Positions 34,655 to 44,970 of a stretch of DNA of 64,000 nt are shown here, one piece after another (the first letter of the stretch is position 1; each line of letters opens with the position of its first letter). The position numbers and the translations under genes were made by a program. The notes beneath the pieces were generated by a model. The model did no database searches, had not been told where the DNA came from, and was given only the letters and a program-made list of their open reading frames with translations. Source of the stretch: Bordetella petrii (GTDB lineage: Bacteria > Pseudomonadota > Gammaproteobacteria > Burkholderiales > Burkholderiaceae_B); the NCBI RefSeq assembly GCF_000067205.1, contig NC_010170.1, positions 124,001-188,000 of the forward strand, given 5' to 3'.

Positions 34655-36121
34655 TCAGCGCGGCAGCTCGGTGGCGCCCATCAGGTATTCGTCGACCGCC
34701 CGGGCGCACTGTCGCCCTTCGCGGATGGCCCATACCACCAGCGACTGGCCGCGGCGCATGTCACCGGCCGCGAAGACCTTGTCGACGCTGGTGCGGTAGT
34801 CGTCGGTGTTGGCGCGGACGTTGCCGCGCGCGTCGCGGTCTACGCCGAACGCGTCCAGCACGTTCTGCACGGGCGACACGAAGCCCATGGCCAGCAACAC
34901 CAGGTCGGCCTGAATCTCGAATTCGGAGCCTTCGACCTCGCGCATTTTCATCTGGCCGGTGGCTTCGTCCTTGAACCACTCGACCCGCGCGCCCACCAGC
35001 TTCTCGACCTTGCCGTTGCTGCCCTTGAACAGCTTGGTGGTTACCGACCAGTCGCGTTCGCAGCCTTCTTCGTGCGACGACGAGGTGCGCAGCTTCAGGG
35101 GCCAGTACGGCCACACCAGCGGCTTGTTCTCGGACTCGGGGGGCTGGGGCATCAGTTCGAACTGGGTGACCGAGGCCGCGCCCTGGCGGTTGCTGGTGCC
35201 CACGCAGTCAGAGCCGGTGTCGCCGCCGCCAATTACCACCACATGCTTGCCCTTGGCCAGGGTCTGGCCAGTAAGGCGGTCGCCCGCCACGGCCTTGTTC
35301 TGCTGGCGCAGGAAATCCATGGCGAAATACACGCCGTCGAGCTCGCGGCCCGGCACCGGCAGGTCGCGCGGGGTTTCCGAACCGCCGCTCATGACCACGG
35401 CATCGAATTCGGCCAGCAGCGAATCGGGCGTGCGCACGGTCAGGCCGTCGGCGATCGGGTCGGCCGGATTGCCCACATAGGTGGACGGCGCGAACTCCAC
35501 GCCTTCGGCTTCCATCTGGGCAATGCGGCGGTCGATCTGGGCTTTTTCCAGCTTGAAGTCGGGAATGCCGTAGCGCAGCAGGCCGCCGATGCGATCGCTT
35601 TTGTCGAATACCGTGACCGAATGGCCAGCGCGCGCCAGTTGCTGGGCGCAGGCCAGGCCGGCCGGGCCAGAGCCCACCACGGCGACTTTCTTGCCCGTTT
35701 TGCGCGCCGGCACCTGCGGCACCACCCAGCCTTCGGCCCAGCCCTTGTCGATGATGGCGTGCTCGATGGACTTGATGCCGACGGCGTCGCTGTTGATATT
35801 GAGCGTACAGGCGGCTTCGCACGGCGCCGGGCAGATGCGCCCGGTGAACTCGGGGAAGTTGTTGGTGGAATGCAGCACGTCGAGCGCGCGGCGCCACTCT
35901 TGCCGGTACACCAGGTCGTTCCAGTCGGGAATGATGTTGTTGACCGGGCAGCCGTTATTGCAGAACGGGATGCCGCAGTCCATGCAGCGCGCCGCCTGTT
36001 GCTTGGACTGCTCGTCGTTCAGGTGCAGGACGAATTCGCGCCAGTTCTTCAGGCGCTTCTGCGGGGCTTCGGCGGCTTCCTGCAGCCGCTGAAATTCCAT
36101 AAAGCCAGTGATTTTTCCCAT
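34655..36121 (-). CDS. gltD: Glutamate synthase small subunit
   Basis: A 488-residue NADPH-oxidising subunit of glutamate synthase. The N-terminal ferredoxin-like region holds the cysteine clusters CMDCGIPFCNNGCPVNN and CPAPCEAACTLN. Two nucleotide-binding folds follow (VAVVGSGPAGLACAQQLARAGH for FAD and VVVIGGGDTGSDCVGTSNRQGA for NADPH). The end of the protein has AIREGRQCARAVDEYLMG. It lies 17 bp after gltB on the same strand and must be co-transcribed. Confidence 0.97.
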   Translation of the reverse strand: MGKITGFMEFQRLQEAAEAPQKRLKNWREFVLHLNDEQSKQQAARCMDCGIPFCNNGCPVNNIIPDWNDLVYRQEWRRALDVLHSTNNFPEFTGRICPAPCEAACTLNINSDAVGIKSIEHAIIDKGWAEGWVVPQVPARKTGKKVAVVGSGPAGLACAQQLARAGHSVTVFDKSDRIGGLLRYGIPDFKLEKAQIDRRIAQMEAEGVEFAPSTYVGNPADPIADGLTVRTPDSLLAEFDAVVMSGGSETPRDLPVPGRELDGVYFAMDFLRQQNKAVAGDRLTGQTLAKGKHVVVIGGGDTGSDCVGTSNRQGAASVTQFELMPQPPESENKPLVWPYWPLKLRTSSSHEEGCERDWSVTTKLFKGSNGKVEKLVGARVEWFKDEATGQMKMREVEGSEFEIQADLVLLAMGFVSPVQNVLDAFGVDRDARGNVRANTDDYRTSVDKVFAAGDMRRGQSLVVWAIREGRQCARAVDEYLMGATELPR

Positions 36122-36138
36122 GGTTGATCCTCAGGGGC

Positions 36139-39100
36139 TCAGGCAGCCAGTTGTTCGGGGTTGGCTGCGCGCCACATTTCGCCCAATGCGCGGCGGTAAT
36201 CGGTTGGCATCACCTTGATGAACTTGCCGCGCGACGCTTCCCAGTCGCCCAGGATTTCGCGGGCGCGGAAGCTGCCGGTGTAGCGGAAGTGGTCTTCGAT
36301 GAGGCGGCGCAGGATGGCCTCGTCGGTTTCACGCTCGCCGCCGCGCTGCGCGCTGTGCCAATCTTCGCGGTTGTCTTGCGCCTGTTGCTCGGCATGCGGG
36401 ACGACCGCTTCGAGTTCGACCATGGACAGGTTGCAGCGATCCTTGAAGCTGCGGTCCGGGTCCCAGACGTAGGCCACGCCGCCCGACATGCCGGCCGCGA
36501 AGTTGCGGCCCGTGGAGCCCAGCACCACTACCGTGCCGCCGGTCATGTATTCGCAGCCGTGGTCGCCGGTGCCTTCCACCACCGCGGCCGCGCCCGAGTT
36601 GCGCACGGCGAAGCGTTCGCCGGCCACCCCGTTGAAGAAGGCCTCGCCGGCCAGCGCGCCGTACAGCACGGTATTGCCGACGATGATGTGGTCGGGGCCG
36701 AAGCCGCGGAAGTCGTTGGGCGAGCGCACGATGATGCGACCGCCCGACAGGCCCTTGCCGACGTAGTCGTTGCCTTCGCCCACCAGATCGAGCGTGATGC
36801 CATGCGCCAGGAAGGCGCCGAAGCTCTGCCCGGCGGTGCCGTTGCACTGGATGTGGATGGTGTCGTCGGGCAGCCCTTCGTGGCCGTAGCGTGCCGCCAG
36901 CGCGCCCGACAGCATGGCGCCCACGGTGCGGTTGCGGTTGCGCACCGGGGTAATGAACGACACTTTTTCGCCGCGCTCGAGCGCGGGCTTGCTGCGCTCG
37001 ATGAGCAGGTGGTCCAGCGCGCCGGCCAGGCCGTGGTCTTGCGATTCGGTCTGGCGCTTTTCGGTGTCGACTTGAGGCTGGTAGAACACGCGGCTGAAGT
37101 CCAGGCCTTGCGCCTTCCAGTGGTCGATGCTGGCGCGCATGTCGAGCAGGTCGGCGCGGCCGATCAGGTCGTCGAACTTGCGAATGCCCAGCTGGGCCAT
37201 GATTTCGCGCACTTCTTCGGCAATGAAGAAGAAGAAGTTCACCACATGCTCGGGCTTGCCCTGGAACTTGCGGCGCAGCACCGGGTCTTGCGTGGCCACG
37301 CCCACCGGGCAGGTGTTCAGGTGGCACTTGCGCATCATGATGCAGCCTTCGACCACCAGCGGCGCGGTGGCGAAGCCGAACTCATCGGCGCCCAGCAGCG
37401 CGCCGATGACGACGTCGCGGCCGGTTTTCATCTGGCCGTCGGCCTGCACGCGGATGCGGCTGCGCAGGCGGTTCAGCACCAGCGTCTGCTGGGTTTCGGC
37501 CAGGCCGAGTTCCCAGGGCGTGCCCACATGTTTGATCGACGACACGGGAGACGCGCCAGTGCCGCCGTCATGGCCGGCGATCACCACGTGGTCGGCCTTG
37601 GCCTTGGCCACGCCGGCCGCCACGGTGCCCACGCCCACTTCGGACACCAGCTTGACCGAGATCGAGGCCTTGCTGTTGACGTTCTTCAGGTCGTGGATGA
37701 GCTGGGCCAGGTCTTCGATGGAATAGATGTCATGGTGCGGCGGGGGCGAGATCAGGCCCACGCCCGGCACCGAATAGCGCAGCTTGGCGATGTACTCGGA
37801 CACCTTGTGGCCGGGCAACTGGCCGCCTTCGCCGGGCTTGGCGCCCTGCGCCATCTTGATCTGGATCTGGTCGGCGCTGGCCAGGTATTCGGCGGTGACG
37901 CCGAAGCGGCCCGAGGCAACCTGCTTGATGCGCGAGCGCAACGAGTCGCCGGCCTTCAGGGCCACGTCGGCTTCGATGCGTTCGCCGCCCAGCAGCGACG
38001 CCAGGGTGTCGCCGTCTTTGATGTTGCTCTTGCCGTCGCGCATTTCGGCGCGGTAGCGCAGTTCGTCTTCGCCGCCCTCGCCCGTGTTCGACTTGCCGCC
38101 GATGCGGTTCATGGCCACGGCCAGCACCGTGTGGGCTTCGGTGGAAATGGAGCCCAGCGACATGGCGCCGGTGGCAAAGCGCTTGACGATTTCCTTGGCC
38201 GGCTCGACTTCGTCGAGCGGAATGGCGCGCGCCGGATCGAAGCGGAATTCGAACAGGCCGCGCAGCGTCATGTGGCGGCGGCTCTGGTCGTTGATGATCT
38301 GGGCGTACTCTTTGTACGTGCGGTAGTTGTTGGCGCGCGAGGCGTGCTGCAGCTTGGCGATGGAGTCGGGCGTCCACATGTGCTCTTCGCCGCGCACGCG
38401 GAACGCGTATTCGCCGCCCGCGTCGAGATCGTTGGCCAGTACCGGGTCGGTGCTGAAGGCGGCGCGATGCTGGCGCAGCGCTTCTTCGGCCACCTGGAAG
38501 ATGCCAATGCCCTCGACGTTCGAGGCCGTGCCGGTGAAGTACTTGTCGACCAGGGCGCGCTGCAGGCCCACGGCTTCGAAGATCTGCGCGCCGGTGTACG
38601 ACATGTAGGTCGAGATGCCCATCTTGGACATGACCTTGTTCAGCCCCTTGCCGATCGCTTTGATGAAGTTCTTGACGGCTTTTTCGGGGTTGGGCATGCG
38701 GCTCAGCGATTCCAGCGCCAGGTACGGGTGGATGGCCTCGGCCCCGTAGCCGCCCAGTAGCGCGAAATGGTGCACTTCGCGGGCCGAGCCGGTTTCCACC
38801 ACCAGGCCGGTGGCGGTGCGCAAGCCGGCGCGGATCAGGTGCTGGTGCACCGCCGAGGTGGCCAGCAGGGCCGGAATGGCGACGCGTTCGCTGTCGACCA
38901 GGCGGTCGGACACGATCAGGATGTTGTACCCGCTTTGCACCGCATCGACGGCGCGCGCGCACAGCGCGGCCACGCGCGCTTCGATGCCTTCGGAGCCCCA
39001 GGCCACCGGATAGGTGATGTCGAGCTCATAGCTGCGGAACTTCTTGCCCGTGGCCTGCTCGATGTCGCGGATCTGCGCCATGGCGGCGAAGTCGAGCACC

Positions 39101-40875
39101 GGCTGCGAGACTTCCAGGCGCAGCGGCGGGTTGACGTTGTTGATGTCCAGCAGGTTGGGCTTGGGGCCGATGAACGACACCAGCGACATCACCATCTGTT
39201 CGCGGATGGGATCGATGGGCGGGTTGGTGACCTGCGCGAACAGCTGGCGGAAATAGTTGTAGAACGGCTTGGCGCGGTTCGACAGCACGGCCAGCGGCGC
39301 GTCGTTGCCCATGGAGCCGATGACTTCCTCGCCGGTGGCGGCCATGGGTTCGAGAATGAACTTGTAGTCTTCCTGGGTCCAGCCGAAGGCCTGCTGGCGG
39401 TCGAGCAGCGACACGGCGGACTGGGCGGCCGGCGCGGCCGGCTTGGGCGCCGGCAGCGATTCCAGCTTGATCTGCAGGCGCTCGATCCATTGGCGGTACG
39501 GGCGGCTGTTGGCCAGCTGCAGCTTGATTTCGGCATCGTCGATGATGCGCCCCTGCTCCAGGTCGATGAGGAACATCTTGCCCGGTTGCAGGCGCCACTT
39601 CTTGATGATGCGGTTTTCGGGAATGGACAGCGTGCCGGCCTCGGACGCCATGATGACCATGTCGTCGTCGGTGATCAGGTAGCGCGCCGGGCGCAGACCG
39701 TTGCGGTCGAGCGTGGCGCCGATCTGGCGGCCGTCGGTGAACGCCACGGCCGCGGGGCCGTCCCAGGGTTCCATCATGGCCGCGTGGTACTCGTAGAACG
39801 CGCGGCGGCTTTCGTCCATGTGGGGATGCTGTTCCCAGGCTTCCGGGATCATCATCATCATGGCGTGGGCCAGCGAATAGCCCGAGTTCACCAGCAGTTC
39901 GAGGCAGTTGTCGAACGTGGCGGTATCGGACTGGCCTTCATAGACGATGGGGTACAGCTTTTTCAGGTCGTCGCCCAGCACGGCCGATTGCATCATGCCT
40001 TCGCGGGCACGCAGCCAGTTGAAGTTGCCCTTGACGGTGTTGATCTCGCCATTGTGCGCGATCATGCGGTAGGGGTGCGCCAGCGGCCAGGCCGGGAAAG
40101 TGTTGGTCGAGAAGCGCTGGTGCACCAGCGCCAGGGCCGACACGGTGCGCGGGTCGGCCAGGTCGCGGTAGTAGCGGCCCACCTGGTCGGCCAGCAGCAG
40201 GCCCTTGTAGACCACAGTGCGCACCGAGGCCGAGGGCACGAAATACTCTTTGCCGTGCGCCAGGCGCATGGCCTGGATGGCGTGGCTGGCCGTCTTGCGA
40301 ATGACGTACAGCTTGCGTTCGAGCGCGTCGGGCACCATGACGTCGGCGCCGCGGCCGATGAACAGTTGGCGGATCACCGGCTCGACCGAGCGCACCGTGG
40401 GCGACATGGGCATGTCGACATCCACGGGCACGTCGCGCCAGCCCAGCACGGTCTGCCCTTCGGCCCGCACCGCGCGTTCGAGTTCCTGTTCGCAGGCCAG
40501 GCGCGAAGCCGTTTCCTTGGGCAGGAACACCATGGCCACGCCGTATTCGCCGGGCGGCGGCAGCACCACGCCCTGCTGGCCCATTTCGTCGCGGTACAGC
40601 GCGTCGGGAATCTGAATCAGGATGCCCGCGCCATCGCCCATGAGCTTGTCGGCGCCCACGGCGCCGCGGTGATCCAGGTTTTCCAGGATCTTCAGGCCCT
40701 GCTGGATGATGGCGTGGCTCTTGCGCCCCTTGATATGGGCGACGAAGCCGACGCCACAGGCGTCATGTTCGTGTTCGGGGTTGTACAGGCCCTGCCGTGC
40801 CGGAATGCCGATGCGGCGGGCATCGATGGGCGTTTCCGCCGGACGACAGGAAGTATCTTTTGAAGTAGGTGACAT
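36139..40875 (-). CDS. gltB: Glutamate synthase large subunit
   Basis: A 1578-residue enzyme making glutamate from glutamine and 2-oxoglutarate. The class II amidotransferase domain begins at Cys40 (HDACGVGFVAHIKGRKSH), so a 39-residue propeptide is removed. The FMN/Fe-S synthase domain follows with GEGGQLPGHKVSEYIAKLR, the CHLNTCPVGVATQDP iron-sulfur site and the C-terminal GXGXG helical repeats (GVAGERFAVRNSGAAAVVEGTGDHGCEYMTGG). The ATG at 40875 has GGAG ten bases upstream; the longer upstream frame has no ribosome-binding site. An AT-rich leader precedes it. Confidence 0.97.
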   Translation of the reverse strand: MSPTSKDTSCRPAETPIDARRIGIPARQGLYNPEHEHDACGVGFVAHIKGRKSHAIIQQGLKILENLDHRGAVGADKLMGDGAGILIQIPDALYRDEMGQQGVVLPPPGEYGVAMVFLPKETASRLACEQELERAVRAEGQTVLGWRDVPVDVDMPMSPTVRSVEPVIRQLFIGRGADVMVPDALERKLYVIRKTASHAIQAMRLAHGKEYFVPSASVRTVVYKGLLLADQVGRYYRDLADPRTVSALALVHQRFSTNTFPAWPLAHPYRMIAHNGEINTVKGNFNWLRAREGMMQSAVLGDDLKKLYPIVYEGQSDTATFDNCLELLVNSGYSLAHAMMMMIPEAWEQHPHMDESRRAFYEYHAAMMEPWDGPAAVAFTDGRQIGATLDRNGLRPARYLITDDDMVIMASEAGTLSIPENRIIKKWRLQPGKMFLIDLEQGRIIDDAEIKLQLANSRPYRQWIERLQIKLESLPAPKPAAPAAQSAVSLLDRQQAFGWTQEDYKFILEPMAATGEEVIGSMGNDAPLAVLSNRAKPFYNYFRQLFAQVTNPPIDPIREQMVMSLVSFIGPKPNLLDINNVNPPLRLEVSQPVLDFAAMAQIRDIEQATGKKFRSYELDITYPVAWGSEGIEARVAALCARAVDAVQSGYNILIVSDRLVDSERVAIPALLATSAVHQHLIRAGLRTATGLVVETGSAREVHHFALLGGYGAEAIHPYLALESLSRMPNPEKAVKNFIKAIGKGLNKVMSKMGISTYMSYTGAQIFEAVGLQRALVDKYFTGTASNVEGIGIFQVAEEALRQHRAAFSTDPVLANDLDAGGEYAFRVRGEEHMWTPDSIAKLQHASRANNYRTYKEYAQIINDQSRRHMTLRGLFEFRFDPARAIPLDEVEPAKEIVKRFATGAMSLGSISTEAHTVLAVAMNRIGGKSNTGEGGEDELRYRAEMRDGKSNIKDGDTLASLLGGERIEADVALKAGDSLRSRIKQVASGRFGVTAEYLASADQIQIKMAQGAKPGEGGQLPGHKVSEYIAKLRYSVPGVGLISPPPHHDIYSIEDLAQLIHDLKNVNSKASISVKLVSEVGVGTVAAGVAKAKADHVVIAGHDGGTGASPVSSIKHVGTPWELGLAETQQTLVLNRLRSRIRVQADGQMKTGRDVVIGALLGADEFGFATAPLVVEGCIMMRKCHLNTCPVGVATQDPVLRRKFQGKPEHVVNFFFFIAEEVREIMAQLGIRKFDDLIGRADLLDMRASIDHWKAQGLDFSRVFYQPQVDTEKRQTESQDHGLAGALDHLLIERSKPALERGEKVSFITPVRNRNRTVGAMLSGALAARYGHEGLPDDTIHIQCNGTAGQSFGAFLAHGITLDLVGEGNDYVGKGLSGGRIIVRSPNDFRGFGPDHIIVGNTVLYGALAGEAFFNGVAGERFAVRNSGAAAVVEGTGDHGCEYMTGGTVVVLGSTGRNFAAGMSGGVAYVWDPDRSFKDRCNLSMVELEAVVPHAEQQAQDNREDWHSAQRGGERETDEAILRRLIEDHFRYTGSFRAREILGDWEASRGKFIKVMPTDYRRALGEMWRAANPEQLAA

Positions 40876-41314
40876 GGCGCGCTCCGCAGTGACCTGCGTC
40901 GGAATGTTGCAGTGCAAGGGCACGACGATACTGCGGCACAGCGGGCGGTGCAATAAGAATAAATAGGGTGTGTCCCTATATAAAAAATATCAACAATGCG
41001 ACCTAAAAATATGGGGACGCAATAAAATTGCTTGAAAATCAAAGGGTTATCTTTATTGATGAAATGGCGTCAGTGCATTCCACTAGCGCCTCCACATGAA
41101 AATCGGTGATTTGTCCCCATAAATTTGTGGTGCGCCTGCACGAGCGGCGTGAACCCGACGGCCATACACCAGGCGGTGGGGCTATGGTGCGTTGCGGAAC
41201 TAAGACACAAAACTAAGGCACCCCCGGGGGCCGGCTTGCGCCGCTGCCCGGCGCCGAAGCCGGGACGGAAGCCGGGACGGAAGCCGTCCGGGTGATGGGC
41301 GCGCCCCGCCCGGG
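40876..41314. other. AT-rich gltB upstream region with REP-like inverted repeat
   Basis: The 440 bp between the gltB start and the RAYT-like gene hold no protein gene. The first 170 bp are AT-rich and must include the gltB promoter. ATGGGGAC at 41011-41018 and its complement GTCCCCAT at 41113-41120 lie about 100 bp apart, each bordered by A/T runs and a nearby GAAAATC, in the manner of REP-type elements. Further on, a 12-bp unit GAAGCCGGGACG is repeated almost three times at 41256-41291, next to GC-rich palindromes that may end the RAYT-like transcript. Confidence 0.5.
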
Positions 41315-42058
41315 TCAGGCGCCCGGGCCGCCGTTGCCGTCGGAGGCGGCCGGTGTGTCGGCGGGTTTCTTGCGGGGGCGGCCGCGCTGGCCGGGCGCCA
41401 CGCGGCGGCTGGCGGTGTGGGCCAGACTGGCGATGAAGTCGGGACCGCCCAAGGCCCATTGGCCGGAAACGGCCTGGTCGATGCGCTGGCTTTGCTCGCG
41501 CGACAGGCCTTCTTGCAGGCGGCGCCGGTAATTGGCCTGCCGGTCGAACGGCGTGTTGCCGCAGGCCCAGTAGTCGGCGTGGTCGGACTGCCAAGGCGAC
41601 GGTGGCGTGGCCGCGGCGGTGTTGCCGGTATGGCTGCCGGCCGATGACCAGGGCCAGGAATCGGGGTCGTGGGCGCTGCCGCTGCGCACCGGGTAGGTTT
41701 CAAGCCAGACCAGCGCGGGCAGCACCCAGACGCCTGGTTCGAGCAAGGCCGAGCGGTAGCGTCCGGCGAACACGCGGCCGCCGCGCAGGCGGGCGGCCAG
41801 GTTGCGTCCCAGCGTCTGCATCAGGCGCGGCAGGCCTTCTTCGTCGGCGGGCGTAGCCAGCAGCAGGATGCGGTCGTTGGCCAGCACCCAGCCGTGCACC
41901 GCGACGCGATGCCGTTGGGCGGAATCGCCCAGCCAGGCTGCCAACTGGTTCAAGACGTCTTGCGGCGCCGGCTGCGACGGGGCGGCCAGCGGCTGGACGA
42001 AGTTGGCCTGCACCAGCTGGGGCAGCCCGGGGGCGTACAAACGGGGCAGACGGGCCAT
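41315..42058 (-). CDS. RAYT-like Y1 transposase homologue lacking the HUH motif
   Basis: A 247-residue protein that opens with MARLPRLYAPGLPQLV, the typical start of REP-associated tyrosine transposases, and keeps FAGRYRSALLEPG, ETYPVRSG and WPWSSAGSH in the right order. At the place of the catalytic HUH motif (consensus NHVHLL) it reads NDRILLL, so both metal-binding histidines are replaced (Arg63 and Leu65). The position of the usual tyrosine in YIxxNPVRAG is Trp118. The C-terminus adds a basic segment (GQRGRPRKK). The frame is open and intact, which argues against neutral decay. It probably binds DNA without transposing. An in-frame start 15 codons upstream is possible. Confidence 0.75.
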   Translation of the reverse strand: MARLPRLYAPGLPQLVQANFVQPLAAPSQPAPQDVLNQLAAWLGDSAQRHRVAVHGWVLANDRILLLATPADEEGLPRLMQTLGRNLAARLRGGRVFAGRYRSALLEPGVWVLPALVWLETYPVRSGSAHDPDSWPWSSAGSHTGNTAAATPPSPWQSDHADYWACGNTPFDRQANYRRRLQEGLSREQSQRIDQAVSGQWALGGPDFIASLAHTASRRVAPGQRGRPRKKPADTPAASDGNGGPGA

Positions 42059-42157
42059 AGGGTCGGGGGCGTGGGCAGCCGAAAGAACACGGGAGTCGAT
42101 CAACTATATATAAATAGTGCCATAACCGTCGAGGGGTCAAGCACCGGTGACAAGCAT

Positions 42158-42185
42158 TTGCATCAAACCCGCAAGTCCGTATATC
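42158..42185 (+). promoter_or_regulatory. Candidate sigma-70 promoter of adhC
   Basis: TTGCAT and TATATC are separated by 16 bp, ending 62 bp before the adhC start codon. It lies in the divergent region between adhC and the RAYT-like gene. The only good pair seen there. Confidence 0.45.
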
Positions 42186-42247
42186 TGAGCGGGTTAACAT
42201 CGGGCGTTGCAACGCAGCCTTACCGACACACTGCACAGGAGCCTCGC

Positions 42248-43354
<1,107 letters not shown>

Positions 43355-43379
43355 GCGCGGCGCATTCAAGGAAGCAAGC

Positions 43380-44225
43380 ATGGCAGACCTGGAACTGATT
43401 TCTCAGCATCGCTGTTTCGGCGGCTGGCAGCGCTATTACCGCCATGCGTCGGCGCAGATCGGGCTGCCGATGCGGTTTTCGGTGTATGTGCCGCCGCAGG
43501 CCGAACATGGCCGCGTGCCGGTGTTGTTCTACCTGGCCGGCCTGACCTGCACCGAGGAAACGTTCATGATCAAGGGCGGCGCGCAGCGGCTGGCCGCCGA
43601 ATACGGCCTGATGCTGGTGGCGCCCGATACCAGCCCGCGCGGCGCGGGCGTTGCCGGCGAAGACCAGGACTGGGATTTCGGCACCGGCGCGGGCTTTTAC
43701 CTGGATGCCACCGCCGAGCCGTGGCGCACCCATTACCGCATGGAAAGCTACGTCGTCGACGAACTGCATGGCCTCGTCACCGGCCAGTTGCCCGGCGATG
43801 CCGGGCGCGCCGGGATCTTCGGCCACTCCATGGGCGGCCACGGCGCGCTGGTGCTGGCGCTGCGTCATCCCCAGAAATTCCGCTCGGTGTCGGCCTTCGC
43901 CCCCATTGCCGCGCCCACGCGCTGCCCATGGGGGCGCAAGGCGTTCAGCGGCTACCTGGGGCCCGATACCGAGGCCTGGAAAGCGCACGATGCCAGCGAA
44001 CTCATGGCCCGCGCACACCAGCCGTTTCCGCGCGGCATCCTGGTCGACCAGGGGCTGGCCGATGGATTCCTGGCCGAACAGCTGTATCCCGAAGCCTTCG
44101 AGCAGGCCTGCCAGCAGGCCGGCCAGCCGCTGACGCTGCGCCGCCACGCCGACTACGACCACGGCTACTATTTCATTGCCACGTTCATGCAAGACCACAT
44201 CCGGTTCCACGCCGACCGGCTCTAG
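43380..44225 (+). CDS. fghA: S-formylglutathione hydrolase
   Basis: A 281-residue esterase-D family alpha/beta hydrolase completing formaldehyde oxidation by releasing formate and glutathione. The nucleophile is Ser150 in FGHSMGGHGAL. The N-terminal HRCFGGWQRYYRHAS and the oxyanion segment FYLAGLTCTEETFMIKGGAQRLAAEYG are conserved, and Asp and His of the triad lie near LVDQGLADGF and DHGYYFIATF. It follows adhC by 25 bp. Confidence 0.97.
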   Translation: MADLELISQHRCFGGWQRYYRHASAQIGLPMRFSVYVPPQAEHGRVPVLFYLAGLTCTEETFMIKGGAQRLAAEYGLMLVAPDTSPRGAGVAGEDQDWDFGTGAGFYLDATAEPWRTHYRMESYVVDELHGLVTGQLPGDAGRAGIFGHSMGGHGALVLALRHPQKFRSVSAFAPIAAPTRCPWGRKAFSGYLGPDTEAWKAHDASELMARAHQPFPRGILVDQGLADGFLAEQLYPEAFEQACQQAGQPLTLRRHADYDHGYYFIATFMQDHIRFHADRL

Positions 44226-44273
44226 GCTCGCCCGCGGCATTGCGCCGGCGCTTCCCTCAGCGAGGTTCACCCA

Positions 44274-44966
44274 TTGATAAACGGCTTCGCCCCTTTTGTC
44301 TGGATGGCCCTGGCGGCCCTGGTAGTGGTGCTGCCTGGCCTGGCCCTCCTGTTCGGTCGCGGTGGCCCGCGCGATGCCAGCGGGCGGCGCGTGTTCCGCC
44401 TGCGGCCCGTGCGGCGCCTGTTCGGCGCCTTGCTGATTGCCCTGGCGGGCGTGTCGGCGATGCTGGCGCTGACCCTGGTGCAGTTCCTGCGCCTGACCAC
44501 CGACACGCCGGTGGCAAGCGTGCAGATTCACGAACAGGCGCCCGGCCGTTTCCTGCTCACGGCTCAGGCCCCGCCGGACGCGGCGCCGCGCACGTACCCC
44601 ATGTCGGGAGACCAGTGGCAGATCGACGCCAAGGTGGTGCGCTGGCGCCTGCCGGCGCTGCTGGCCGGGGCGCCGCCGCTGTATGCGTTTGAACGGATAT
44701 CGGGCCGCTACAGCGATGTGGCGCGCGAGCGTAGCGAGCCGCGCAGCGTGCACGCGCTGGGCGACTGGCCGGTGCCCGACCTGGCGGTGCTGAAGCGGGT
44801 GTTCCCCAATTGGTTGCCCTTTGTCGACGTGCAATATGGCAGCGCGGCCTACATGCCCATGCTGGACGGCGCACGCTACACCGTATTCATGGACGCGCGC
44901 GGCGCCGTGGTGATCCGGCCCGACGGGCAGGCCACCGAAGAGGCGCTGCAGCGCGCCGGCTGGTAG
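44274..44966 (+). CDS. Conserved membrane-anchored protein, function unknown
   Basis: A 230-residue protein with two N-terminal membrane helices (residues 5-27 and 47-70) and a soluble domain of about 150 residues rich in beta-strand sequence (TYPMSGDQWQIDAKVVRW, VDVQYGSAAYMPM). The homologues I recall are named 'multidrug transporter' in databases, but nothing here supports transport. The best start is TTG at 44274, with GAGG eight bases upstream; no ATG stands near the first helix. It follows fghA by 48 bp and may be co-transcribed. Confidence 0.75.
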   Translation: MINGFAPFVWMALAALVVVLPGLALLFGRGGPRDASGRRVFRLRPVRRLFGALLIALAGVSAMLALTLVQFLRLTTDTPVASVQIHEQAPGRFLLTAQAPPDAAPRTYPMSGDQWQIDAKVVRWRLPALLAGAPPLYAFERISGRYSDVARERSEPRSVHALGDWPVPDLAVLKRVFPNWLPFVDVQYGSAAYMPMLDGARYTVFMDARGAVVIRPDGQATEEALQRAGW

Positions 44967-44970
44967 CGCG

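Noticed and set aside
36124..38760. An 878-codon open frame on the plus strand
   Set aside because: It is fully antisense to gltB, has low-complexity His/Ala/Gly/Arg-rich sequence and no domain; a by-product of high GC at third positions.
38767..40863. A 698-codon open frame on the plus strand
   Set aside because: Also antisense to gltB with the same biased composition.
41070..41594. Second gene downstream of the RAYT-like gene on the minus strand
   Set aside because: The frame overlaps the RAYT-like gene, is Arg/Pro-rich and runs into AT-rich non-coding sequence.
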